The notes under the pieces were generated by a model. It did not search any database and was not told the origin of the DNA. It saw only the letters and a list, made by a program, of their open reading frames with translations. DNA of 64,000 bases from Halorubrum rubrum (lineage in GTDB: Archaea; Halobacteriota; Halobacteria; Halobacteriales; Haloferacaceae): the NCBI RefSeq assembly GCF_024494685.1, contig NZ_JANHDM010000002.1, positions 1 through 64,000 on the forward strand, written 5' to 3'. Numbering within the stretch: the stretch's first letter is position 1; every line of letters starts with the position of its first letter. The position numbers were made by a program, and so were the translations under genes. Shown piece by piece: positions 16,787-24,998 of the stretch.

Positions 16787-18166
16787 CTAGAGGATCACGT
16801 CGCGCGTCTGGAGCACGTAGTAGACGACGAGCAGTGCCGCGATAACGTACTGGCCGCGGTCGACGTCGTCGTACTCGCCGGTCGCGACCTTGATCAGCGG
16901 GTACGCCACGATGCCGGCCGCCAGCCCGTCGGCGATGGAGTAGGCGAACGGCATCACGGTGACGGTGAGCCCGGCGGAGACGGCCCACGCGGGGTCGCTC
17001 CAGTCGACCTCGACGAGCCCCTGGAGCATCATCACGCCGACGACGATCAGCGCGATGAAGGAGGCGTACGCGGGGATGGCGGCCACGAGCGGGATCACGG
17101 CGAGCGACGCGAGGAACAGGAGCGCGACGACGAGCGCGGTGAGTCCGGTGCGGCCGCCCTCCTCGACGCCGGTCGACGACTCGATGAACGTCGTCACGGT
17201 GGAGGTGCCGAGCATCGCGCCGGCGGTGGTGCCGACCGCGTCGGCCATCAGCGGCTTGTCCATCTCCGGGAGGTCGCCCTCGTCGTCGAGGAAGTCGCCG
17301 AACTGCGAGACGCCGATGAGCGTTCCGGCGGTGTCGAAGAAGTCGACGAAGAAGAACGTGAACACGACCAAGGCGAACGTGAGCGGATCGACGTCCGCGA
17401 GCCCGTCGACGAACGCGCCGGCGATCGGCGTGATGTCGTACTGGGCGGACGGCAGCGACTCCGGGGTGACGACGCCGCGTTCGAAGAGTCCGGCGAGCGT
17501 GAGTCCCCAGCCGACGACGGAGGTCGTCAGGATGCCGATCACGATCGAACCCGTGATCCCGCGCGCCCAGAGGACGAAGGTGAACGCGAGCCCGAGGATC
17601 CCCAGGATCGCCCACGGGTTCCCGAAGATCCCGCCGAGCGTGACGAGCGTCGCGTCGTCGGGGACGACGATCTGGAGCTCCTGAAAGCCGATGAACAGGA
17701 GGAACAGCCCGATCCCGGCACCGACCGAGCGCTTCACCGGTTCGGGGAACAGCCGGATGACGTACTCGCGTGCCCCGACCGCGGTCAGCGCCATGAACAG
17801 GACCCCTTCGACGAAGACGGCCGCCAGCGCCGTCTCCCACGGGATCCCGAGGCCCAACACGACCGTGAACGCGAAGAACGCGTTGAGCCCGAGCCCCGGT
17901 GCGAGCCCGAACGGTCGGTTGGCGTAAAGCGACATCACGAGCGTCGCGAGCGCCGAGGAGAGGATCGTCGCGATCGCGATCATCTGGACCACCTCGAAGA
18001 ACTCGTAGCCCGGAATCTGGATCGCTTCGGCGAGGATGAAGGGATTCACTACGATAATGTAGGACATCGCGAGGAACGTCGTGAGCCCCGCCACCAACTC
18101 GGTCCGGAAGTCCGACCCGTGCGCTTCGACGTCGAATCGCGCCGCCAGCGTGTCTGCGATCCCCAT
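16787..18166 (-). CDS. NCS2-family purine permease (AzgA/PbuG type)
   Basis: A polytopic membrane transporter of 459 residues with about 13 hydrophobic segments. The N-terminal motif ELVAGLTTFLAMSYIIVVNP and NRPFGLAPGLGLNAFFAF match the AzgA-like branch of the nucleobase:cation symporter 2 family, whose members take up adenine, guanine or hypoxanthine. The conserved FFVDFFDTAGTLIGVSQ segment near residue 270 belongs to the same signature. Upstream on the same strand lies a helix-turn-helix/phosphoribosyltransferase gene, fitting a purine-salvage context. A TATA-like tract is present at 18194-18203, so the gene appears to have its own promoter. Confidence 0.9.
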   Translation of the reverse strand: MGIADTLAARFDVEAHGSDFRTELVAGLTTFLAMSYIIVVNPFILAEAIQIPGYEFFEVVQMIAIATILSSALATLVMSLYANRPFGLAPGLGLNAFFAFTVVLGLGIPWETALAAVFVEGVLFMALTAVGAREYVIRLFPEPVKRSVGAGIGLFLLFIGFQELQIVVPDDATLVTLGGIFGNPWAILGILGLAFTFVLWARGITGSIVIGILTTSVVGWGLTLAGLFERGVVTPESLPSAQYDITPIAGAFVDGLADVDPLTFALVVFTFFFVDFFDTAGTLIGVSQFGDFLDDEGDLPEMDKPLMADAVGTTAGAMLGTSTVTTFIESSTGVEEGGRTGLTALVVALLFLASLAVIPLVAAIPAYASFIALIVVGVMMLQGLVEVDWSDPAWAVSAGLTVTVMPFAYSIADGLAAGIVAYPLIKVATGEYDDVDRGQYVIAALLVVYYVLQTRDVIL

Positions 18167-18193
18167 TGGTTACTCGTGGATACTCTCGGTGTT

Positions 18194-18240
18194 CAACATA
18201 AGGATTGCTACCTGAAATACGCAAATATACACAAATGTGG
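18194..18240 (-). promoter_or_regulatory. Promoter and A/T-rich upstream region of the purine permease
   Basis: Read on the minus strand, ccttatgttg (18194-18203) lies about 30 bases before the permease ATG. Further upstream the DNA is unusually A/T-rich for this genome (caaatatacacaaatgtgg at 18222-18240), a plausible site for regulator binding. No riboswitch fold was recognised. Confidence 0.45.
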
Positions 18241-18321
18241 ACATGACTGGAGTCGAAATGTTTTCTCGCCGTCAAAAACTGGTCGAACGTGTGTTCCGGG
18301 AGACGGCGGCGGGTTCGGACG

Positions 18322-19035
18322 CTACTCGAAGGCCGTTAGCGCGCCGACCGGCGCGTCGGTTATCTCGCGGGCCCGGCGCATTCCCTCGTCGCCGACGGCG
18401 ATGAGCGTGAACACCCCGCCGACGTCGGCGTCGGCCTGAAACGCGATGTCGAGCAGGAGCTCCTGGGTCTCGCCCGAGCGGATCAGGTCGTCGACGACGA
18501 GGACGGTGTCGCCGGCCTCGATGGCGCGCCTCGGAAGGTAGTAGGTGAGCTCGATGCCGGAGGCGAGCCGCTGGCGCGACTCGATGAACTCCTCGACGGC
18601 GGTCTCCTTCGACTTCTTGGCGTACGCCAGCCGCGCGTCGAAGAAGGAGGCCATCGCCGCACCGAGCGTGATCCCGTCGGTCGCGGCGGTCAACACCACG
18701 TCTGGCGAGGTGAACTCGAAGGTCTCGGCGGCGACTGGCGCGACGAGGTCGAGGAACGACTGGTCGAAGACGACTCCCGAGTTGTCGACGTACCCCTCGT
18801 CGTCGAAGGCGACGCGGGCGACGAGCTCGTCGGCGAGCGCGTCGCGGCCCACCTCGGAGACGACCTCGCGCGCCCGGTCGGCTCCGGGGAGCACGTGGCC
18901 GTTCACGTACCGGTTCAGATCACCCGCCGGCAGCCCCGTGAGCGTCGACAGCTCCTCGTACGTCCGCGTCTCCTTCAGCGTCCGCAACACGGCGACCGCC
19001 TGTAGCTGGAGGGCCGCCTTCTCTGCGCGGTTCAT
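18322..19035 (-). CDS. Helix-turn-helix/phosphoribosyltransferase fusion protein, probable regulator
   Basis: A 237-residue protein with an N-terminal DNA-binding-like segment (about residues 1-60: TYEELSTLTGLPAGDLNRYVNG reads as a helix-turn-helix) fused to a type I phosphoribosyltransferase domain. The PRPP-binding loop is VLVVDDLIRSGET near residue 180. Similar fusions in bacteria (PurR) and haloarchaea (GfcR) regulate transcription in response to PRPP or related ligands, and some family members retain enzyme activity. Its position beside a purine permease suggests regulation of purine uptake or salvage. The ATG at 19035 has a TATA-like element at 19057-19066 and a GTGATCAC palindrome at 19046-19053 near the transcription start, which could permit autoregulation. 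Confidence 0.8.
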   Translation of the reverse strand: MNRAEKAALQLQAVAVLRTLKETRTYEELSTLTGLPAGDLNRYVNGHVLPGADRAREVVSEVGRDALADELVARVAFDDEGYVDNSGVVFDQSFLDLVAPVAAETFEFTSPDVVLTAATDGITLGAAMASFFDARLAYAKKSKETAVEEFIESRQRLASGIELTYYLPRRAIEAGDTVLVVDDLIRSGETQELLLDIAFQADADVGGVFTLIAVGDEGMRRAREITDAPVGALTAFE

Positions 19036-19045
19036 ACCGATGATC

Positions 19046-19066
19046 GTGATCACACAACTATGAATA
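19046..19066 (-). promoter_or_regulatory. Promoter and palindrome before the HTH-phosphoribosyltransferase gene
   Basis: On the minus strand attcatagtt (19057-19066) is at TATA distance from the ATG at 19035. The perfect 8-base palindrome GTGATCAC (19046-19053) lies between it and the start codon and could be an operator. Confidence 0.4.
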
Positions 19067-19134
19067 CATCGAAGTCACACGACGCAGAGAATATCCACGA
19101 ACGAACGACCCTCAGCGAACGATTCGCGGACGAA

Positions 19135-19977
19135 CTACCGTTCGCGAACGACGACGAACTCCGCGAGATCCCGGAGGTACTCGATCGCCTCGGTCTCGGG
19201 CGGGTCCGCGTCCTCGAGCGCGGCGAGCGCGAGCTCGGACTGGTTGCGCGCTCGCTCGTCGACCTCGTCGGGCGAGAGCGAGGTCACCTGGACGACGCTC
19301 GGCCGGTCCATCTCGGCGTCCTGGCCCGTGGGCTTGCCGAGGTCGTCGGCGTCGGCGGTGGCGTCCAACACGTCGTCGCGCATCTGGAAGGCGACGCCGA
19401 CGCGCTCGGCGTACTCGCCGAACGACTCGATCGCGGCTGGCTCCGCGCCGCCGGCGACCGCGCCGAGTTCCGCGGCCGCGCGGAACAGCGCGCCGGTCTT
19501 CCGGCGGGCCAACTCCATGTACTCGGCCTCGGTGGCGGGGCGGGCGGCGAGCTCCGTCGCCTCGCCCTCGCCGAGTTCGACCATCGCCTCGGCGACGGTC
19601 CGCATCGCCCGCTCGTCGGTCGAGAAGAGCGCGAACGCCTCGCCGAGCAGCCCGTCGCTCGTGATCATCGCCGGGCCGTAGCCGAACTCGGCCCACGCGG
19701 AGGGCGTCCCGCGCCGGACGTCCGAGCGGTCGATGATGTCGTCGATCACGAGCGAGGCGTTGTGGACGAACTCGATGCCGGCGGCGAAGTCGACCGCGTC
19801 GTCGGGGTCGCCGTCGAACGCCTCGCAGGCGAGGATCGTCACCGCGGGGCGGACGCGCTTGCCGCCCGCGAGCACGACGTGAGCGAGCTCGTCGGACAGC
19901 TCCTCCGGTTCGACGCGGTCGATGACCTCCTCGAGACGGTCCTCGACCAGCGCGACCCGGCGCTCCAGGTACTCCAT
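19135..19977 (-). CDS. idsA: Trans-polyprenyl diphosphate synthase (GGPP/FPP synthase type)
   Basis: A 280-residue isoprenyl diphosphate synthase that condenses isopentenyl diphosphate with allylic diphosphates, supplying C20 chains for archaeal ether lipids. The first aspartate-rich motif DDIID sits in ASLVIDDIIDRSDVRRG (about residues 75-91), preceded by GGKRVRP; the second is DDVLD in FQMRDDVLDATADA (about residue 205). The protein is slightly shorter than common FPP/GGPP synthases (near 300-350). The ATG at 19977 gives the usual N-terminus, and aggcctttgc about 27 bases upstream is a plausible TATA element. Product chain length cannot be fixed by eye, and haloarchaea carry several paralogues. 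Confidence 0.85.
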   Translation of the reverse strand: MEYLERRVALVEDRLEEVIDRVEPEELSDELAHVVLAGGKRVRPAVTILACEAFDGDPDDAVDFAAGIEFVHNASLVIDDIIDRSDVRRGTPSAWAEFGYGPAMITSDGLLGEAFALFSTDERAMRTVAEAMVELGEGEATELAARPATEAEYMELARRKTGALFRAAAELGAVAGGAEPAAIESFGEYAERVGVAFQMRDDVLDATADADDLGKPTGQDAEMDRPSVVQVTSLSPDEVDERARNQSELALAALEDADPPETEAIEYLRDLAEFVVVRER

Positions 19978-20107
19978 CCACTGACCGGAGGGGACGGCCG
20001 AGCAAAGGCCTAACGGAACGTCCGGACGAGAGGACGACGGGCGGAGCCCGGAGTACGCCTCCGAGGCGTCGTACACGCTCCGCCATACGTGCCACTCGCA
20101 CGCGCGC

Positions 20108-20260
20108 TACCGCGGTGGCGCGCCTCCGAGCGAGCCAGCGGCTCGCGAGGAGCCCGCGAGGGAGTTGCGAGCGCGAACGCGCGAGCAACGAGGCTGGGGA
20201 GGCGTGAGGTACTGTGCGGGGTGGGGCTCTGGGAACGTTCACCGGGCCAGCAACGACCTC
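20108..20260 (+). repeat. Structured intergenic repeat, copy 2 (short form)
   Basis: Hairpin A is GCGAGCC 20128-20134 with GGCTCGC 20138-20144. Hairpin B is GTTGC 20164-20168 with GCAAC 20185-20189, enclosing a second paired run GCGCG...CGCGC. The conserved GAGGCTGGGGAGGCGTGAGG follows at 20190-20209. CGCCTCC near 20119-20125 can pair with GGAGGCG near 20198-20204 to close the whole module. Module B is missing; one tail unit (ggggctctgggaacgttcac) follows, ending close to the stop of the F420-reductase gene. Confidence 0.75.
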
Positions 20261-20275
20261 GGCCCGATCTCCGAC

Positions 20276-20944
20276 CTACTGGAACCGGATCCCGAGGTCG
20301 TGGAGTCGCTCGTTGTTGCTCGCGACGTTGATGAGAAGCGGGGTGAGCCCCTCGATCTCGGGGGCGTTCGCGATCCCGCCGGCGTCGAGCGCGCGGAGCC
20401 CCTCGATCCCCTCGGCGACGTCGGTGACGATCCCCTTCGCGTCCTCGTCGTCGCCGATCACGAGGGTGTCGATCCCGAGATCCGCGTCGAGGTTCGCGAG
20501 GCGCGCGGCCGCGAGGTTGTGGAACGCGCCGACGACCGCGACCTCCTCGGGTGCCGCGTCCGCCGCGATCCGCGTGACGGAGCCCGCACCGGGCTTGTGG
20601 TAGTGGAAGCCCTCCTCGTCGCGTTTCATCCCGGTGGCCGGCGAGACCAGGATGTCGCCGTCGTCGAGCGCGTCGCCGACCTCCTCGACCGTGTCGCCGA
20701 CGTGGTACGGCGGCACCGCGAGCACGACCACGTCCGCGCGCTCGGCGGCCGCGACGTTCTCGAACCCGTACACCTCGCGGTCGAGTCCGCGGCTGTCGAG
20801 TTCCGTGGTGTACTCCTCGGCTTTCGTCTCGGCCTTCTCGGCGTCCCGCGAGCCGATCAGGACCTCGTGGGAAGTGTCGGCGGCGAGGCGGAGCGCGAGC
20901 CCCTCCCCGATGTCGCCGGTGCCGCCGAGTATCGCGATGTCCAT
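20276..20944 (-). CDS. npdG: NADPH:F420 oxidoreductase
   Basis: A 222-residue Rossmann-fold enzyme that moves hydride between NADP(H) and the deazaflavin F420. The N-terminal dinucleotide-binding motif is MDIAILGGTGDIGEGLALRL, followed by LIGSRDAEKAE, where the Ser-Arg pair fits NADP phosphate binding. VVVLAVPPYHVGDT and VVGAFHNLAAARL match the archaeal F420-dependent NADP reductase family. The length is normal. ccctaaggtc about 27 bases upstream of the start supports ATG at 20944. The gene lies on the minus strand with repeat copy 2 directly after its stop and is divergent from the MazG-like gene. Confidence 0.9.
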   Translation of the reverse strand: MDIAILGGTGDIGEGLALRLAADTSHEVLIGSRDAEKAETKAEEYTTELDSRGLDREVYGFENVAAAERADVVVLAVPPYHVGDTVEEVGDALDDGDILVSPATGMKRDEEGFHYHKPGAGSVTRIAADAAPEEVAVVGAFHNLAAARLANLDADLGIDTLVIGDDEDAKGIVTDVAEGIEGLRALDAGGIANAPEIEGLTPLLINVASNNERLHDLGIRFQ

Positions 20945-21094
20945 GGGACCCGTCGGCGCGTTACGACCTTAGGGGTTGCGTGACCGGCCGTCCTCGCCGT
21001 CGGCGGCGCTCCCCGACGCCGACGGGAGCCCTCCCGCCGCCGTCGCCGAGCGATCTTCGGTGCGCCTATACGCAGCCCGGTCGATCCGGCCGCC

Positions 21095-21400
21095 ATGGAC
21101 GCACAGGACCGCGTTTCCGCGTTCGTCGACGAGCACGGGCTGGAGGCCGACCTCGCGTACCGCGTGCTCGACCTCGAGAGCGAGGTCGGCGAGGTCGCGA
21201 AGGAGGTGACGACCTCGACCGACTACGGGTCCGCCCCCGACGACGCCGAGGTCGCGACCGACGAGGTCGGCGACTGCCTGTTCGCGCTGCTCGCGCTCGC
21301 CGAGGCGGCCGACGTCGACGCCGGGGAGGCCTTGGAGGTCGCGCTCGCGAAGTACGAGGACCGGATCGAGACGAGCGGGGGAGCCGGCTCGGGAGCGTAG
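21095..21400 (+). CDS. MazG-like nucleotide pyrophosphohydrolase
   Basis: A 101-residue single-domain all-alpha NTP pyrophosphatase of the MazG/HisE superfamily. The metal-binding pattern ExxE...ExxD is visible: LESEVGEVAKEV (about residues 27-38) and then TDEVGDCLFALLALAE (about residues 54-69). These enzymes hydrolyse (d)NTPs to monophosphate and pyrophosphate, usually for house-cleaning of non-canonical nucleotides; the substrate here is unknown. The gene is divergent from npdG and convergent with the PfkB kinase gene. A TATA-like gcctatacgc is about 27 bases before the start. Confidence 0.83.
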   Translation: MDAQDRVSAFVDEHGLEADLAYRVLDLESEVGEVAKEVTTSTDYGSAPDDAEVATDEVGDCLFALLALAEAADVDAGEALEVALAKYEDRIETSGGAGSGA

Positions 21401-21426
21401 GAGACTCCGAGGACGCCCTCGCCCGC

Positions 21427-22533
21427 TCACGCGCGGATCTCGATGAGCAGGTCCGCCTCCGGCGACTCGCCCATGATCGACCGGACTCGGTCCCACGAGA
21501 GGTCCGCGCGGGCGGTGACGGTCTCGGCCGCGATCGCGCCGCAGGCGTTGGCGACGAGCAGCGGCACCTGGTACTCGCGCGGGTCGTGCGCGAAGCCGCC
21601 GTCAGCGATCGCCGGTTCCCTGAGCGCCGCCCCGAGGAACCCCGCGGCGAACGCGTCTCCCGCGCCCGCGGTGTCGACCGCGTCGACGTCGAACCCCGGA
21701 TGCGAGACGTCGCCGTTGGGGGTGTGGACCGTCGCGCCGTCGCCGCCGTGTTTGACCGCCACGATGCGGTCGTCCGGCGCTCGCGGGTCGATGTCGGTCG
21801 CGTCCGCCAGCGCGTCCGCCTCGCGGTCGTTCACGAAGATCAGGTCCGCGGCGTGAAGCGCCGCGTCGTACCCGCGGTCGGTCACCCGGCGACCGGGGTC
21901 GAAGCTCCGGGTCGGACCGAGTTCGGCCGCGGTCGTCGCCAGCGCGGCCGCGGTCTCCGGTTTCTGGCCGGTCAGGTGGAGGTGGTCGGCGGCCGCGAGC
22001 GTCTCGCGGTCGAGGTCGCTCGCGGAGAACGACTCGTTGGCCCCCTCGTTGGCGAGCATCAACAGCTCGCCGTTCCCGTCGACGATCACGTAGGTGACCG
22101 AGGTGGGCGCGTCGGCGTCGACGAGCACGTGGCCGGGGTCGACCCCCGCGCTCGCGAGCTCGCGGAGGGCGAGCGCGCCGGACTCGTCCCCGCCGACGCT
22201 GCCGAAGACGACCGACTGGCCGCCGAGCCCCACGACGCCGACCGCGACGTTGGCGGCGCTGCCGCCGCCGGACTGTTCGAGCCGCTCGATCCGCGTCTCC
22301 CCGTCGCGCTCGGGCAACTCGTCGACGTGGATCGTCACGTCCCAGTTGATGTGACCCGCGGCGATCACCGCCGGCGGTCCGGTCCCGGTCTCCGGCTCGA
22401 GATCGGGATCGACCGCGGGCTCGATCTCGTCGCCGCCGTCGGCGATCGTTCGTCGTGAGCCGTCGTTCGCGTCCGTTCGTCGTGAGCCGTCGTTCGCGTC
22501 CGTTCGTCGTGAGCCGTCGTCCTCGCCGCTCAT
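21427..22533 (-). CDS. PfkB-family sugar kinase, probable ribose-1-phosphate kinase
   Basis: A 368-residue ribokinase-like enzyme. The signature DTAGAGDAFAAGFLG near residue 300 holds the catalytic Asp and anion hole, and SGGGSAANVAVGVVGLG near residue 80 is the substrate-binding start. It is translated with the downstream-strand neighbour: its ATG overlaps the isomerase stop as ATGA. With a ribose-1,5-bisphosphate isomerase, HAD phosphatase and class II aldolase in the same operon, the most likely role is ATP-dependent phosphorylation of ribose 1-phosphate to ribose 1,5-bisphosphate in the non-carboxylating pentose bisphosphate pathway known from halophilic archaea. That assignment is from context. 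The first about 50 residues are a low-complexity acidic extension containing a threefold DGSRRTDAN repeat. Confidence 0.85.
   Translation of the reverse strand: MSGEDDGSRRTDANDGSRRTDANDGSRRTIADGGDEIEPAVDPDLEPETGTGPPAVIAAGHINWDVTIHVDELPERDGETRIERLEQSGGGSAANVAVGVVGLGGQSVVFGSVGGDESGALALRELASAGVDPGHVLVDADAPTSVTYVIVDGNGELLMLANEGANESFSASDLDRETLAAADHLHLTGQKPETAAALATTAAELGPTRSFDPGRRVTDRGYDAALHAADLIFVNDREADALADATDIDPRAPDDRIVAVKHGGDGATVHTPNGDVSHPGFDVDAVDTAGAGDAFAAGFLGAALREPAIADGGFAHDPREYQVPLLVANACGAIAAETVTARADLSWDRVRSIMGESPEADLLIEIRA
22446..22525 (-). repeat. Tandem 27-base repeat in the kinase N-terminus
   Basis: Three nearly identical 27-base units encode DGSRRTDAN, DGSRRTDAN and DGSRRTIAD. The repeat lies outside the conserved kinase fold and looks like slippage-generated disordered sequence. 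Confidence 0.8.
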
Positions 22534-23486
22534 GGCTCGGCCCACGGCTCGGCGGCACCCTCACCGAACAGTTCGCGCATCAGCGTCACGATGCTCTCGG
22601 GCGGGAACTGGCCGTGTTCGGTCACGATCGCGTCCATGTACCGCGGCGGCGTCACGTCGAAGGCGGGGTTCTCGACCGCGATCTCTCCGATCTGCTCGCG
22701 AGACTCCGGGGCGATCACCTCGTCTTCGGCGCGCATCTCGATCTCCACGGTGTGGCCCGTCAGCGTCTCCGGGTGAAGCTTGATCGTCTGCGCGGCGGTC
22801 ATGATCGGCACGCCGCGCTCGCGGGCGTTGACCGCCAGTCCCGAAGTCCCGATCTTGTTGATGACGCCGCCGTCGGCGGCGATCGAGTCCGCCCCGACGA
22901 GGACGTGGTCCGCCTCGTTCAGGTAGCGCCGCGCCGCGGAATCGACGACGAGCGTGACGGGAACGCCCGCCTCGCGGAGCTGCTCGGCGGTGATATGTCC
23001 CTGGTTGCGCGGACGCGTCTCCTTGACTATCGCCTCGATCTCCTTGCCTTGGTCGACGGCGGCCTCGATACACGCGAGCGCGTCCGTCGAGTGACAGTGG
23101 GTCATCACCGTGTCGCCGTCGGCGAGGCGGTTCGCACCGACCTGCCCGAGGTCCTCCTGGGCGCGGTCGAGCTGCGCGACGAACTCCGCGACCGCGTCGG
23201 TCACGCTCTCCCGTAGCGCCTCCACGCTCCGCCCTTCCATCCGACGAAGGACGTACCGGAGGGCGTTCGGGAGCGAGACGGCCGTCGGCCGCGTCTCGCG
23301 GAGCCTCCGGGCGGCCGCGCGCATCGACGCGCGGAACGCCTCCGGGGAGTCGGCGTCGGCCTCGCGCGCCTGCGTGGCGAGCGCCTCCGCCGCGCCGGCC
23401 GCGATCGTCGCCGCGCCGCGGATCTCCATCGACGCGATCGCCGCCGTGGTCTCCTCGACGTCGGGGGCGAGTCGGTGATCGGTCAT
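22530..23486 (-). CDS. Ribose-1,5-bisphosphate isomerase (eIF2B-alpha-like)
   Basis: A 318-residue member of the eIF2B/MtnA/R15P isomerase family. The catalytic Cys is in VMTHCHSTDAL near residue 130 and the catalytic Asp in VLVGADSIAADGGVINKIGT near residue 200, the arrangement seen in archaeal ribose-1,5-bisphosphate isomerases, which convert ribose 1,5-bisphosphate to ribulose 1,5-bisphosphate. The helical N-terminal domain (about residues 1-110) is that of the archaeal e2b2 proteins. The operon supplies a sugar kinase before the reaction and a phosphatase and aldolase after it, and no RuBisCO gene is in the window, so the non-carboxylating route is the natural reading. Confidence 0.88.
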   Translation of the reverse strand: MTDHRLAPDVEETTAAIASMEIRGAATIAAGAAEALATQAREADADSPEAFRASMRAAARRLRETRPTAVSLPNALRYVLRRMEGRSVEALRESVTDAVAEFVAQLDRAQEDLGQVGANRLADGDTVMTHCHSTDALACIEAAVDQGKEIEAIVKETRPRNQGHITAEQLREAGVPVTLVVDSAARRYLNEADHVLVGADSIAADGGVINKIGTSGLAVNARERGVPIMTAAQTIKLHPETLTGHTVEIEMRAEDEVIAPESREQIGEIAVENPAFDVTPPRYMDAIVTEHGQFPPESIVTLMRELFGEGAAEPWAEP

Positions 23487-23583
23487 GTCGATACCGTTTC
23501 CCGCGAGACGGATATAAACCTCACTCGGCCCGCGCCCCTTCCGTTCCCTCCGTCCCCACCGTTACGCGGCCGGCGCTGGACGC

Positions 23584-24228
23584 TCATCCGTCCTCCGGTT
23601 GCTGGCCGTAGCTCTCGAAGCGCTCCTCGACGGTCGCGAGTTGGTCGTCCGTCAGCAGGTTCGGCTCGCCGATCGCCGACGAACGAACGTAGAGCCGACA
23701 GAGGTCCTCGACGTGGTGGGCGTTCTCGATCGCGGTCTCGAGGTCGGGACCAGTCACTACGAGGCCGTGATTCGCGAGGATCGCGGCGTCCGACTCCGCC
23801 TCGGCCATCGCGGCGACGACGTTGGCGGCCAGCTCCTCGGTCCCGTACGGCGCGTAGTCCGCCAGCGGTACCTCCCGCCCCACCGCGACGATCATGTAGT
23901 GGACCGGCGGGAGCGACACCCCGAGCGTCGCCAGCGTCGTCGCCCACGGCGAGTGGGTGTGGACGATCGCGCCGGGCCGCGCGTGCTCGTAGATCCCCGC
24001 GTGCATCGGCACCTCGCTCGAGGGGGCCATCCGGCCCGCACGGCGCTCGCCGTCGACGCCGACCACCGGCACGTCGGCCGCGTCGAAGGCGTCGTACGCC
24101 ACGCCGGTGGGCGTGACGGCGAACGCGTCGCCGGCGCGGACGCTCAGGTTTCCGGTCCGTCCCGGCGTCAGCTCCGACAGCGCCGTGGCGTACGCCACCA
24201 CCGCCTCGCGCTCGGAACGGAGGGTCAC
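23584..24228 (-). CDS. Class II aldolase/adducin family, probable ribulose-1-phosphate aldolase
   Basis: A 214-residue zinc-dependent aldolase of the L-fuculose-1-phosphate aldolase family. Zinc ligands are visible in [11 protein letters not shown] (His-x-His, about residues 90-100) and in [11 protein letters not shown] (about residue 148), and the catalytic acidic residue in [32 protein letters not shown] is the phosphate-binding N-terminal loop. Its start overlaps the stop of the HAD phosphatase by four bases. In this operon the likely reaction is cleavage of ribulose 1-phosphate to dihydroxyacetone phosphate and glycolaldehyde. Fuculose- or rhamnulose-phosphate cleavage is the main alternative by sequence alone. 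Confidence 0.83.
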   Translation of the reverse strand: MTLRSEREAVVAYATALSELTPGRTGNLSVRAGDAFAVTPTGVAYDAFDAADVPVVGVDGERRAGRMAPSSEVPMHAGIYEHARPGAIVHTHSPWATTLATLGVSLPPVHYMIVAVGREVPLADYAPYGTEELAANVVAAMAEAESDAAILANHGLVVTGPDLETAIENAHHVEDLCRLYVRSSAIGEPNLLTDDQLATVEERFESYGQQPEDG

Positions 24229-24941
24229 GCGAGCACCTCCGGGAGCGCCGCGAACTCGTCGATCCGATGGTCGGGTCGTCGCGGACCCGCAAGCTCGTCG
24301 CCGGTCGGGTTCTCGCCCGTTCCGCCCGTGAAGAGCACCGTTCGCATGCCGACGGCGTTCGCGCCCTCCACGTCCGCGACGACGTTGTCCCCGACCATGA
24401 CGGCCTCGCTCGCCCGGAGATCGAGCGCCGAGAGCGCCGCCGTGAACGGGAGCGCACTTGGTTTCTCGCGGCCGACCTCCTCGGAGGTGACGAGCCGATC
24501 GATCCGGTCGTCGATATCGAGATGAGCCAGCTTCCGCAGTTGGACTCGCGTCGTGAGATTCGTTACGACGACGACCGCGAGACCGGCCTCACGAAGCGCG
24601 TCGAGCGTCTCCTCGACCTCGTCAAAGAGTTCCATCTCCGCCACGTATCCGTCCCAGTACGCCTCGCCGATCGCGAACGCGTCGGCGGCGTCGTGGACGT
24701 CGGCGTGTCGTCGGAGCGCCCGCTTGAAGTAGACGAACCGCTCGTGTGAGGCCGCGGTTCCCGCCGTCTCGCGTTTCACGTCCGCACGTGCCCTCGCGTA
24801 CAGTTCGTCGAACCGTTCGCGGTCGAGGTCGTACCCGCGTTCGCGGAACGTCGAGAGCGCCGCCCGCTTGCCCGCCTCGTTACAGGGATCGTACGGGTAG
24901 AGGGTGTTATCGAGGTCGAAACAGACCGCTTCGTACTCCAT
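24225..24941 (-). CDS. HAD-family phosphatase, probable ribulose-1,5-bisphosphate phosphatase
   Basis: A 238-residue haloacid-dehalogenase-type hydrolase. Motif I is [13 protein letters not shown] with the nucleophile Asp (residues 8-12), motif [11 protein letters not shown], motif III Lys in [11 protein letters not shown], and motif [16 protein letters not shown]. The alpha-helical cap between motifs I and II is type C1. This is the first gene of the minus-strand operon and starts about 27 bases after cgcttaagtc, a reasonable TATA element. With the isomerase and aldolase it would remove the 5-phosphate of ribulose 1,5-bisphosphate to give ribulose 1-phosphate. Generic phosphoglycolate-phosphatase-like activity is the alternative. 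Confidence 0.83.
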   Translation of the reverse strand: MEYEAVCFDLDNTLYPYDPCNEAGKRAALSTFRERGYDLDRERFDELYARARADVKRETAGTAASHERFVYFKRALRRHADVHDAADAFAIGEAYWDGYVAEMELFDEVEETLDALREAGLAVVVVTNLTTRVQLRKLAHLDIDDRIDRLVTSEEVGREKPSALPFTAALSALDLRASEAVMVGDNVVADVEGANAVGMRTVLFTGGTGENPTGDELAGPRRPDHRIDEFAALPEVLA

Positions 24942-24998
24942 GTCGAACCCTCGCGGGGCGGCGACTTAAGCGTGGTTCGGCGGGGTCGGTCACCGGAC

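Noticed and set aside
18200-18320. Purine riboswitch before the permease gene
   Set aside because: The spacer is A/T-rich but shows no three-stem junction or conserved core, and purine riboswitches are not expected in haloarchaea.
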